Positions 15,738 through 22,405 of a stretch of 64,000 nucleotides of DNA are shown one piece after another. Within the stretch, counting starts at the first letter, position 1, and the number at the start of each line of letters is the position of its first letter. Under the pieces are notes generated by a model. The model had not been told where the DNA came from. It made no database searches and worked only from the letters and a program-made list of their open reading frames with translations. The stretch is from Vulcanimicrobiota bacterium (lineage in GTDB: Bacteria > Vulcanimicrobiota > Xenobia > Xenobiales > JADMJV01). The DNA lies in assembly GCA_017307785.1 (NCBI GenBank), contig JAFKGI010000044.1, positions 1 to 64,000 on the forward strand, given 5' to 3'. The position numbers were made by a program, and so were the translations under genes.

Positions 15738-16730
15738 GTGGCAATTCCCGGCATCAGCCTTCCCGGACTCTCCCTCAGCCCCACTCCAGGTGGCGGTGGA
15801 GCGCAAGGTATCCAGGGGTTATTGGGCGGTCTAACCCCCGGCGCCAAAACGGGCCAGCTCGATCCAAATGTGTTGATGCAGCTCATCCAGATGATTATGC
15901 AGCTGCTGCAGCAACAGGGCGGCATGTCCCAAGAGCAGGCTCAGCAAGCCCTGGAAGGCTTGACGGGCGGTATGGGAGGCGGCGGAGAGGCCGGGGCCGC
16001 GGGGGGAGCCGGCAATGCGGGGAATGCCGGCAACGCCGGAAATGCTGGCGGAGCCGAAGCGGCCGGCGCTATGACGGCACCCATGCAGGCGGCTGGCCAG
16101 GCTCAGGAAGCCATGAACGGCGCCCGCCAACTGGGCGACGCTTTCGCCGGTATCCTGGGCTCGGGAGGCCCGACGGTAGCGGTGCTGGACGACTTCAGCC
16201 AGGCCGGCGGCCACGGCGACGAAATCGCTGGTCTCATCGCCAGCGGGGGAGCCACCGCCGCCAAGTACAATATCAACACCGGCGGCGACCTGGCCGGCAA
16301 CATCGCCAACTCACTTTCGGGCGTGATCTCCCGCGTGCAAAACGGCGCCCAGGTGGACGCCGTCAACCTTTCCCAACAGATGTTCCAGGAAAGTGGCAAC
16401 TCGGCCGCTGTCCAGCAACGCATCGCCCAGCTGCAGGCCATGGGTATCCCGGTGGTGGTGGCCGCCGGCAACGGCGGACCCGGTCAGCAAAACACCCTGG
16501 CTCGGGGCGCGGCCCTGCAGGTGGAAAACTCGGCTCGCGGCAGTGAGGCCCGCGCCTCCAGTTCGGGTGCCGGCAACGTGCGCTCGGAAGGCTCTTTCAC
16601 CTCACAGGCGACGGCCAATGTCAGCGTGCAGGCGGCCCGCGCCCACGCCCAGGGTCAGAACGTCCAGCAGATTCAGCAAACGGTCCAGCAGCAAGCAGCC
16701 GCCCAGGGCGGCTCGCTCAACGCCAGATAG
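15738..16730 (+). CDS. Compact subtilase (S8)-like protein with Gly/Ala-rich N-terminal region
   Basis: 330 residues from the GTG that follows AGAGGAG by 9 bases; a longer in-frame start exists at 15615 but lacks such a site. Residues 1-40 are Pro/Gly/Ser-rich, 45-75 a helical Gln-rich segment, 76-110 a Gly/Ala/Asn repeat (GNAGNAGNAG). Residues 146-300 carry subtilase-like motifs in the right order: VAVLDDF (Asp 151/152), GGHGDEIAGLI (His159), VDAVNLS, GIPVVVAAGNGGPG (Asn245) and GSFTSQATANVS (Ser289). Asp-His and Asn-Ser spacings are much shorter than in classical subtilisins. No signal peptide. Protease activity is inferred. Confidence 0.6.
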   Translation: MAIPGISLPGLSLSPTPGGGGAQGIQGLLGGLTPGAKTGQLDPNVLMQLIQMIMQLLQQQGGMSQEQAQQALEGLTGGMGGGGEAGAAGGAGNAGNAGNAGNAGGAEAAGAMTAPMQAAGQAQEAMNGARQLGDAFAGILGSGGPTVAVLDDFSQAGGHGDEIAGLIASGGATAAKYNINTGGDLAGNIANSLSGVISRVQNGAQVDAVNLSQQMFQESGNSAAVQQRIAQLQAMGIPVVVAAGNGGPGQQNTLARGAALQVENSARGSEARASSSGAGNVRSEGSFTSQATANVSVQAARAHAQGQNVQQIQQTVQQQAAAQGGSLNAR

Positions 16731-17690
16731 TCAATACGGGCAACGGCGCAGCGGATTCCCGCTGCGCCTTTGTCCATGCACGAACCAGCGCCCGGGATCA
16801 CCCGGGCCGGGGGTGCCCTCCGCTTGCCGGATTTCTGCCGGTAGCCAACCTCGAACCTCGGCCGCCCGCACCAGCCAGCCCAGAAAGCGGGGCAACAACC
16901 CCAACGGCTCTCCGTCCAGGCGCGTCAGACGCCGAAAGTGGTTGTCCAACGAGCGCCCGATGCGCCCCTGGAATTTGGCCCAGACCTGGTCGCCCAGCGG
17001 CTGCCCGCTGTCATCCAGGCCCAGTCTGCGCACCTCGGGACGCCAGACCAATCCGCCGTCCTCAAACAGGTCGCAGATCGTCAGCGGACCGACCCGCCGA
17101 TGCACCACTCGATTGGCTTCGCCGCGCAAGGCGCTGGCGTGACCGTGAAGCGCGGCGCGAATCCAGGGACGCTCCCCCTCGCGCGGGCAAGAGCGCCAGG
17201 GCACCGCCCGCACCTTGCCGTGAGCCTGCAGTCCGATTTCTTGAGGTTCCAGGCTCTCTTTGTCCAGACAGACGCTCACCCATTCCAGGTCTCCCTGATG
17301 GCGGCCAAAGTCCCGAATGACGCAGTCAAAGGGACGCCGACTCCAGTTCCAACGAGCCGTCTGAGCCCCCTGATAGGCATACAGCATCAGGTAAGTGATC
17401 TCGTAGCAGCCATCCCATTCCTGAACCGTCCCATAGCAGGGAGCGCTCGGCAAATGACCCGCGTAGCCGCTGGCCGAAATGTCCAGGTAGGGGGTGGACC
17501 CCTCCGGATGATAGGCCTGCCAGTGCTCCAACAGATCGGCCTGAGTGGGACGCAGAATGCGCAAGGAACTGCGCGTATGGCGCAAACAGCAATGCTGCAG
17601 AAGCCATTCCAAAGAGCAGGGAAAGTAACGCTCGAGCGGATGAAAGCAGACGATCGGCGCGAAACGGTCCAAGACTTCTTGACTGAGCAA
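16731..17690 (-). CDS. Vps62-like domain protein
   Basis: 319 residues. The N-terminus RFAPIVCFHPLERYFPCSLE and the later YLMLYAYQGAQ and GRHQGDLEWVSVCLDK match the pattern of the Vps62/DUF946 family (RFAPI-hP-E-YfPsSveW and HeGDWE), found in fungi, plants and scattered bacteria with unknown biochemical role. No membrane helix. The start is TTG, with GAAAAT ending 6 bases before it. The last codons contain a perfect 10-bp hairpin, so the C-terminus (QRRSGNPLRRCPY) overlaps the likely terminator of the convergent gene. Confidence 0.6.
   Translation of the reverse strand: MLSQEVLDRFAPIVCFHPLERYFPCSLEWLLQHCCLRHTRSSLRILRPTQADLLEHWQAYHPEGSTPYLDISASGYAGHLPSAPCYGTVQEWDGCYEITYLMLYAYQGAQTARWNWSRRPFDCVIRDFGRHQGDLEWVSVCLDKESLEPQEIGLQAHGKVRAVPWRSCPREGERPWIRAALHGHASALRGEANRVVHRRVGPLTICDLFEDGGLVWRPEVRRLGLDDSGQPLGDQVWAKFQGRIGRSLDNHFRRLTRLDGEPLGLLPRFLGWLVRAAEVRGWLPAEIRQAEGTPGPGDPGRWFVHGQRRSGNPLRRCPY
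16745..16771 (+). terminator. Hairpin terminator candidate of the subtilase-like gene
   Basis: GGCGCAGCGG (16745-16754) pairs perfectly with CCGCTGCGCC (16759-16768) around a 4-base loop, followed by TTT. It lies 15 bases after the plus-strand stop and inside the end of the minus-strand Vps62-like gene. Confidence 0.55.
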
Positions 17691-17753
17691 GGGACTATTT
17701 TCGGCTCCATGCTCAATTCAGCCTTCCCACCTTCAGAAAATGCGCCGTTTGCC

Positions 17754-17765
17754 GATAGTGGGGGT
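17754..17765 (+). promoter_or_regulatory. -10 element of a leaderless promoter
   Basis: GATAGT (17754-17759) plus GGGGGT and then ATG at 17766; the 6-base gap matches the other leaderless candidates. Confidence 0.4.
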
Positions 17766-18206
17766 ATGGCAATTCAAAGTATCGTCGGGTCAGCCGTCAT
17801 CAAAGGTCTGACTCAAGTGCTCCAGTCCAAGCTTAAAAAACCCGAGCCCGCGCCGGCCAGTTCACCGACCTCCGCCCCGCCAGCGCCCGCCCGCGGACTC
17901 AAGGATGCCCTGAGCAAGCTCGGCCTGGATACCTCCAAACTCGAGGGCGTCCAAGGCGCCAAACCATTCGTCAAAGAGCTGTTCAGCAAGCTCCAAGCCC
18001 AAGGCAAGGGAAACTTTCAGTCTGACCTGAAAAGTCTGACTTCCAAACTGGCCAACGGGGACAGCAGCCTGGACGGGCTCAAGGAGAAGTTCAACCAGTT
18101 GGCGGCCGCACTGAATGGTCCGTCCACGGCCTCGCTTCAGGGTCTGCTACAGAACCTGGGCTCCGGCGAGGAGACGAAAGGAACCTTGCTCAGCACAGCC
18201 GCTTGA
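17766..18206 (+). CDS. Small helical protein with Pro-rich linker, unknown
   Basis: 146 residues. An N-terminal amphipathic helix (MAIQSIVGSAVIKGLTQ) is followed by a Pro/Ala/Ser linker (about 28-47) and then a helical region with leucine-spaced repeats (LKDALSKLGLDTSKLEGV, FVKELFSKLQAQG, FNQLAAALNG). No signal peptide and no recognised fold. The frame is open further upstream through the Vps62-like gene on the other strand; this ATG is chosen because composition changes here and a -10-like box sits 6 bases before it. It converges with the phosphoesterase by 17 bases. Confidence 0.55.
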   Translation: MAIQSIVGSAVIKGLTQVLQSKLKKPEPAPASSPTSAPPAPARGLKDALSKLGLDTSKLEGVQGAKPFVKELFSKLQAQGKGNFQSDLKSLTSKLANGDSSLDGLKEKFNQLAAALNGPSTASLQGLLQNLGSGEETKGTLLSTAA

Positions 18207-19491
18207 GGCGTAGACCCGACTTCAAAGGACGCAGTTCGAACTCACCGTCCTCGAGTTGACCCAGGATGGCGAACTCCTCGGCTGGCCAGAAAAAGCGCAC
18301 GCCGTGACAGACCCCATTTCCGCCCAGCAGGACCCGCTGGTCTCGGCGCAACGCCAGCACCTCGTTGCGCTGCTCTTGCCCCACCAGGTAGAAGCCCGGC
18401 CCGTAGTAATCCTGAGCGGCCGCGGGCAGGTCGGCATACTTGCGAACCTCCAGCGGTTGATCGCGAGCACCTAACAGGCCGATCGGTCCGTGACTATAGT
18501 CAAATCGATAAAGGCTATCCGGCTGCAACTCCAGTTCGTCCGCTTCCCAGCGGGTAAACTGACGCATGCCCTGCCACTCTCCGACCTCCTGGACAGCGCG
18601 AACCGTATCCTCGCTGTCCTGAGTGCTGCGACCGACTCGAATCAGGCGGGCTCCCTCCGCATCCAGGCGGGCGTAGCCTAACTCTCGACCGGCCGCGAAA
18701 ATCACCGTGTTGCGGGGACCCATCACCCATTCCCAGCCGGTCTCGCGACCGATGGGGGTGTGTCCCACAAAAAGGTGACCGTCGGGCACGCCACACAGCC
18801 GCAGAAAATCCTCCACATCCGAATCCGAGTAGGACTTCTGACCGGAAGGACTCCACTTGATGTGGCGATTGCAGGTCAATTCCACCACCGCCGGATGCAG
18901 CGCCTTGGGGTCTGCATCGCTCAGGGGCAGGGCTTTCAGTTCCTCGAAATCGCTCACGCTGCGGGCGGGAGCGGCGTGTACGCCTACTCCATGCGGATGG
19001 GTGACCACCAGCGGACTGGCCTCCATGAAGCGGTCATAAACCTCGCGCAGACCGGCCTGCTCCAGGGCATACCCGAATAGGACTCCCTGAAAGAAGCCGT
19101 GCTTGCAACGCAAAGTGCGGGTGAATTCGTGATTTCCAAGAAGCACATAGAAAGTCTTCGGATAGGCGATCTTAAGACTCATCATCTCGCGAAAAGTATC
19201 CAGCGAACTGTCCATCTCGCCGGCACGCTCCGCCTCTTCTCGGTGGAAGAGGTCTCCAAGCAAAACCACTACGGCTTCGCCAGAAGCGAGCTGACTGTGC
19301 AGCTCGGCGTGACGGAAGACCTCATGAATGCGGGCGCTGCGCGCGTGCACGTCTCCCACCAAATACAGGGTCTTGGGGGCCGTCGGAGCCAGCAAATCGA
19401 CCACCCGGCCGTCCTGAAATCCGCCCTGGGCGACCAGACCCTGGTTCATGGCCTCGAGGAAAGCCGAGCAGAGTTCCTGGTCGGCCGTCAC
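18190..19491 (-). CDS. Metallophosphoesterase (calcineurin-like) with C-terminal extension
   Basis: 433 residues. The two-metal site is spelled by GDVHAR (46-51), GDLFHR (79-84), GNHE (about 117) and later histidines in VVTHPHGVGVHAAP and GHTPIGRE, the set seen in PPP-type protein phosphatases and diadenosine tetraphosphatases. Residues about 290-433 are an additional region of unknown fold. It follows the unknown gene at 19488-20129 with a 4-base overlap (ATGA/GTGA type), so the pair is co-translated. Protein versus nucleotide substrate cannot be decided. Confidence 0.85.
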   Translation of the reverse strand: MTADQELCSAFLEAMNQGLVAQGGFQDGRVVDLLAPTAPKTLYLVGDVHARSARIHEVFRHAELHSQLASGEAVVVLLGDLFHREEAERAGEMDSSLDTFREMMSLKIAYPKTFYVLLGNHEFTRTLRCKHGFFQGVLFGYALEQAGLREVYDRFMEASPLVVTHPHGVGVHAAPARSVSDFEELKALPLSDADPKALHPAVVELTCNRHIKWSPSGQKSYSDSDVEDFLRLCGVPDGHLFVGHTPIGRETGWEWVMGPRNTVIFAAGRELGYARLDAEGARLIRVGRSTQDSEDTVRAVQEVGEWQGMRQFTRWEADELELQPDSLYRFDYSHGPIGLLGARDQPLEVRKYADLPAAAQDYYGPGFYLVGQEQRNEVLALRRDQRVLLGGNGVCHGVRFFWPAEEFAILGQLEDGEFELRPLKSGLRLKRLC

Positions 19492-20129
19492 AGGACCCGC
19501 CGCGAGTTCAAGTCCACTCGGTGCTCCCGGCGCTTCTCGTCACGCACCAGCAAAAACTCGCCGTCCATTTCCAAAGAAGTGATGAAAAGGTCCTCGCCTT
19601 CGGCCGGCTCGTAGACCCGCAAGCTCCAGAGCAATTGACCCCGCTCGTCGCTGGCCACCAGCCAGCCGCCGTTCTGGCCGCCAAGAGCTTCCAGGCCGCG
19701 CTTCAGCGCCTTCTGGCTGGCTTGAAATCGACTCACCGCTTCCTGGCGCTGCTCGGCGCTGAGCGTCCCGTCCTTCTCCAGGGCTTCTAAAAGCCACTCG
19801 GGTGAAATGGCAGCCATGGGATTGGGCGGACCTCCCTGGCTCATGCTTTTGAGGATCAGTTCTTGAACGGACTGCGTGATCACTCGCTTCAGCACTTGCT
19901 CGCTCTCGAGGTGACGCTCCATCTGCTCGATGTCGGCAGCTGAAAAACCCCGGCTCTCGAGCAACGGTCGCGGGTCGGCGGGATTGCCGGCTTCGTGCAA
20001 AACCTGCAGCATACGCTCGCGCGCGCTCAACTCCGGCGGTTTGACTTCCTGGCTCTGAAACCAGTGGGGCGCATCGTAGCGCACACCTTCGTGCACGATG
20101 GGGACAACGTCTCGGGGTGCCATTCGCAT
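19488..20129 (-). CDS. Unknown protein coupled to the phosphoesterase
   Basis: 213 residues, no signal peptide. The N-terminal part is helical (SARERMLQVLHEAG, FSAADIEQMERHLESEQVL), the middle contains another helical pair (EWLLEALEKDGTLSAEQRQ), and the C-terminus is beta-rich (WLVASDERGQLLWSLRVYE). No family recognised. The coupling by start/stop overlap implies a function together with the downstream metallophosphoesterase. Confidence 0.6.
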   Translation of the reverse strand: MRMAPRDVVPIVHEGVRYDAPHWFQSQEVKPPELSARERMLQVLHEAGNPADPRPLLESRGFSAADIEQMERHLESEQVLKRVITQSVQELILKSMSQGGPPNPMAAISPEWLLEALEKDGTLSAEQRQEAVSRFQASQKALKRGLEALGGQNGGWLVASDERGQLLWSLRVYEPAEGEDLFITSLEMDGEFLLVRDEKRREHRVDLNSRRVL

Positions 20130-20188
20130 AGCCGCGTTGTTTCCGCTTCGCTTTCCGCCTTCCTGGGGTACAGGCGAAACTTCCGCTC

Positions 20189-20749
20189 CTACGGCTTGGG
20201 AGATGCGCTGGGGGCTCTCAGAGCTTTGTAAGAAGCGTAGCCGGAAGTCACGGTCAGATCCACCGCAGCCGTGAGGGGAGAGCCGGACAGAAGATCGACG
20301 GCCAGATTCAATCCGACGCGACCCGCCACTTCGGCCCCCAGCGGATGGTTGGGGCTGAGCTTGACGGCCGTCCGGCCCGCCCAGTCGCTGACGCGCCCCA
20401 TGACGTTGTAGCCTGCTACGCCGCCTACGCCGGCCAGGGCTAGAGCGCTGGCCCAGGTGGCCGGCCCGGAAAACCCGGCCGCGGCTCCCGCCAAGGCGCC
20501 ACCCAGATAGCCAAACGAGGCTCCGTTCGTGAACCCGCCGATCTGGGCAATCTTGCGTGCGGCCACTCCGCTAGAACGCAGGAAAACCTCTCCTTTGCCG
20601 GGAGGCGGCGGCGCCTGCTCCGGCTCGGGCGCCGGGGGCAGTACCGGAGGTTGCAGGAGCCTGGGCACCTGAGGCTTACCGTTTTGTCGTGCGATGATCA
20701 CAGTGCCAGCAGAGTAACCGGAGGGCCTGGAAAAATTCCTGAAAACCAC
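20189..20749 (-). CDS. Pro-rich, glycine-zipper-like membrane-associated protein, unknown
   Basis: 186 residues from a GTG start; a second GTG at 20701 (start VIIARQNGKP) is equally possible because neither has a ribosome-binding site. The first 60 residues are Pro-rich and disordered (PPVLPPAPEPEQAPPPPG). The centre (about 80-135) is Gly/Ala-rich and hydrophobic (GYLGGALAGAAAGFSG, ALALAGVGGVAGYNVMG), like glycine-zipper membrane segments. Divergent from the M48 protease gene, with which it may share a promoter region. No known family. Confidence 0.5.
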   Translation of the reverse strand: MVFRNFSRPSGYSAGTVIIARQNGKPQVPRLLQPPVLPPAPEPEQAPPPPGKGEVFLRSSGVAARKIAQIGGFTNGASFGYLGGALAGAAAGFSGPATWASALALAGVGGVAGYNVMGRVSDWAGRTAVKLSPNHPLGAEVAGRVGLNLAVDLLSGSPLTAAVDLTVTSGYASYKALRAPSASPKP

Positions 20750-20793
20750 CGTTTCAGCGAAATTTCAGAGCGTCCTCATTTACTGGGGACACC

Positions 20794-21690
20794 ATGAACA
20801 TTTCGCGGACCACCCCCTTTACTCGCCTCTCCCCGCTGTCAGCGAAGAAACCGGGTCCTTCCGCGCCTCCACCCGAACCGCCGGAGAACAACCACGACGA
20901 CAAGGCATCCCTTTCGGGCAAGATGAAGGCCGGGGCAGGCATCCTGCTGGGAGTGACCGTCATCGGTGCCATCGGCGGTATCGGCGGCTACACTCCTCAG
21001 GTTCAGGTCCGCACCGTGCCCAACCAGGCTTCCACCATCAGCGACAATGAGCTGGAAATCGGCAAGCAGGCTGCCCAACAGATTGAAAAGCAATATAAGG
21101 TGTGGCAGAACCCGGAGCAGCAATCCCGGTTGGATTCGATCGGTCAGCGTCTGGCCCAAACCTCGACTCGCCCGGACATTCCGTTCCGCTTCAAAATTCT
21201 GGATACGGACGACATCAACGCAATGGCTCTACCCGGCGGCAACGTCTACGCCACCCGCGGCCTGATGGAAAAATTCACCGATAACGATCAGTTAGCCTTC
21301 GTGCTGGGTCACGAAATCGCCCACGCCGAGCAACACCACTCGATGGCCAAAATGGGCGAGATTATTAAGCGCAGGACGGTCACCTTGCCTCTGGCTTTCC
21401 GACAGTGGAACCTCTCCAAGTTTGTCCTCAACGCCGGTGACGATATCGTCGGCAATCGCTACGGCCAGCCCAAGGAGACCGAAGCCGACAAGCTCGGCCA
21501 GGAACACATTGCCCGCATGGGCATCGATCCGGAAAAAGCTGCCGACGCCATGCAGCACCTCATGGACCTGACCAACGGCAAGAATCATGTGCCGGCTGTG
21601 CTCGAACGAATTTTCAGCGACCATCCCCCCACCCAGGAGCGCGTCGACTCCCTGCGCCAGTGGGCATCGGAAATCAAGGCCCGGCAATAA
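20794..21690 (+). CDS. M48-family metalloprotease with membrane anchor
   Basis: 298 residues. A Ser/Pro-rich N-terminus (SPLSAKKPGPSAPPPEPPEN) leads to a hydrophobic segment (about 48-68). The M48 domain has HEIAH (His173, Glu174, His177) and the third zinc ligand in KETEADKLG (Glu228/230), plus YATRGLMEKF typical of Oma1/BepA-type members. It would degrade or refold envelope proteins. GGGGAC lies 3 bases before the ATG. The N-terminal signature resembles that of the hydrolase at 6626. Confidence 0.9.
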   Translation: MNISRTTPFTRLSPLSAKKPGPSAPPPEPPENNHDDKASLSGKMKAGAGILLGVTVIGAIGGIGGYTPQVQVRTVPNQASTISDNELEIGKQAAQQIEKQYKVWQNPEQQSRLDSIGQRLAQTSTRPDIPFRFKILDTDDINAMALPGGNVYATRGLMEKFTDNDQLAFVLGHEIAHAEQHHSMAKMGEIIKRRTVTLPLAFRQWNLSKFVLNAGDDIVGNRYGQPKETEADKLGQEHIARMGIDPEKAADAMQHLMDLTNGKNHVPAVLERIFSDHPPTQERVDSLRQWASEIKARQ

Positions 21691-21722
21691 AAAAAAGCCC
21701 CGCGTGGCGTTGCGTCCACACG
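21689..21722 (-). terminator. Rho-independent terminator for the small exported genes
   Basis: Read on the minus strand, a 7-bp stem (21722-21716 with 21707-21701, one G-T pair) with an 8-base loop is followed by GGGGC and eight T (21696-21689). It starts just after the plus-strand M48 stop and terminates minus-strand transcription from 21783-22188. Confidence 0.7.
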
Positions 21723-21782
21723 AGACTTGACAGGGTTTTGGGCGTGGCCGCTGCGGGCTGCGATACCCGCATCGGCAAGCTT

Positions 21783-21986
21783 TTAGAAGCTGCGGAAGTT
21801 GAGGTCGACCGGCTTCTTTTCCTTGACCGGCGCCGGCTGAGCGGGGGTCTGGTCCTTCTTGACGGTGGTCTGAGGCTGCTGAGCAACCGGGGGGGTGGTG
21901 GGCTGGGTGGTGGTGGGGGCCGGCTCCGCCAGAGCGGCAACTCCCATCGTCAGGGTCAAAACGGCGGCGGCAATCAGATTACGCAT
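21783..21986 (-). CDS. Small exported Pro/Thr-rich peptide (copy 2 of tandem pair)
   Basis: 67 residues. Signal peptide MRNLIAAAVLTLTMGVAALA, then a disordered Thr/Pro/Gln-rich body and the C-terminus KEKKPVDLNFRSF. AAGGAG precedes the ATG by 9 bases. It is a diverged duplicate of the gene just upstream (22018-22188): similar signal peptide, similar low-complexity body, and near-identical last residues (KKP-V/I-D/E-LNFR-S/T-F). The mature peptide has no Cys. Exported; function unknown. Confidence 0.75.
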   Translation of the reverse strand: MRNLIAAAVLTLTMGVAALAEPAPTTTQPTTPPVAQQPQTTVKKDQTPAQPAPVKEKKPVDLNFRSF

Positions 21987-22017
21987 TGGAAAAAAGCTCC
22001 TTAAAAATTCTGGGGGG

Positions 22018-22188
22018 TTAAAACGTGCGGAAGTTGAGTTCGATGGGCTTCTTCTCGGGGGCGGGAGGCGTCTGAGAAGGCTGACCCTGGGTGGTCGGGG
22101 CCGGGGCGGGAGCGGGCTGAGCAGGGGCGGCCAGAGCGGCCATTCCCAGCGACATCACCATCAGTCCGGCGGCAATCATCTTCTTCAT
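22018..22188 (-). CDS. Small exported Pro/Ala-rich peptide (copy 1 of tandem pair)
   Basis: 56 residues beginning MKKMIAAGLMVMSLGMAALA (signal peptide), then AQPAPAPAPTTQGQPSQT and the C-terminus PEKKPIELNFRTF. GGAG stands 8 bases before the ATG. It heads a two-gene unit with its paralogue and ends at the shared terminator near 21700. A perfect palindrome (22205-22220) lies 17 bases upstream of the start. Too short for family recognition; the conserved C-terminal motif is the likely functional part. Confidence 0.75.
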   Translation of the reverse strand: MKKMIAAGLMVMSLGMAALAAPAQPAPAPAPTTQGQPSQTPPAPEKKPIELNFRTF

Positions 22189-22204
22189 CTTCGATACTCC
22201 TAAA

Positions 22205-22220
22205 TGTAGACCAGTCTACA
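22205..22220. promoter_or_regulatory. Perfect palindrome, operator candidate
   Basis: TGTAGAC-CA-GTCTACA (7-bp arms). A 10-base inverted copy of its core (GACTGGTCTA, 22302-22311) lies 90 bases away in the same intergenic region, which separates the small exported genes from the 955-residue repeat protein. Apart from these sites the 217-base gap 22189-22405 shows nothing recognised. Confidence 0.5.
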
Positions 22221-22405
22221 TACATTTGGCAGGGTATGAAGCGCTGTGCGCTACCTCGGGGACCCTGTCGAGCGTCTTGCTCGCTACACCCAAAATATAA
22301 CGACTGGTCTAATTGCTGACCATAGGTCCAAAGGCCTAAATCCGTATCTAGACAAAACCAGTCCATCGAGTGAAGAAATAAAAAACCGTTTAAGGTGGGG
22401 CCCCG

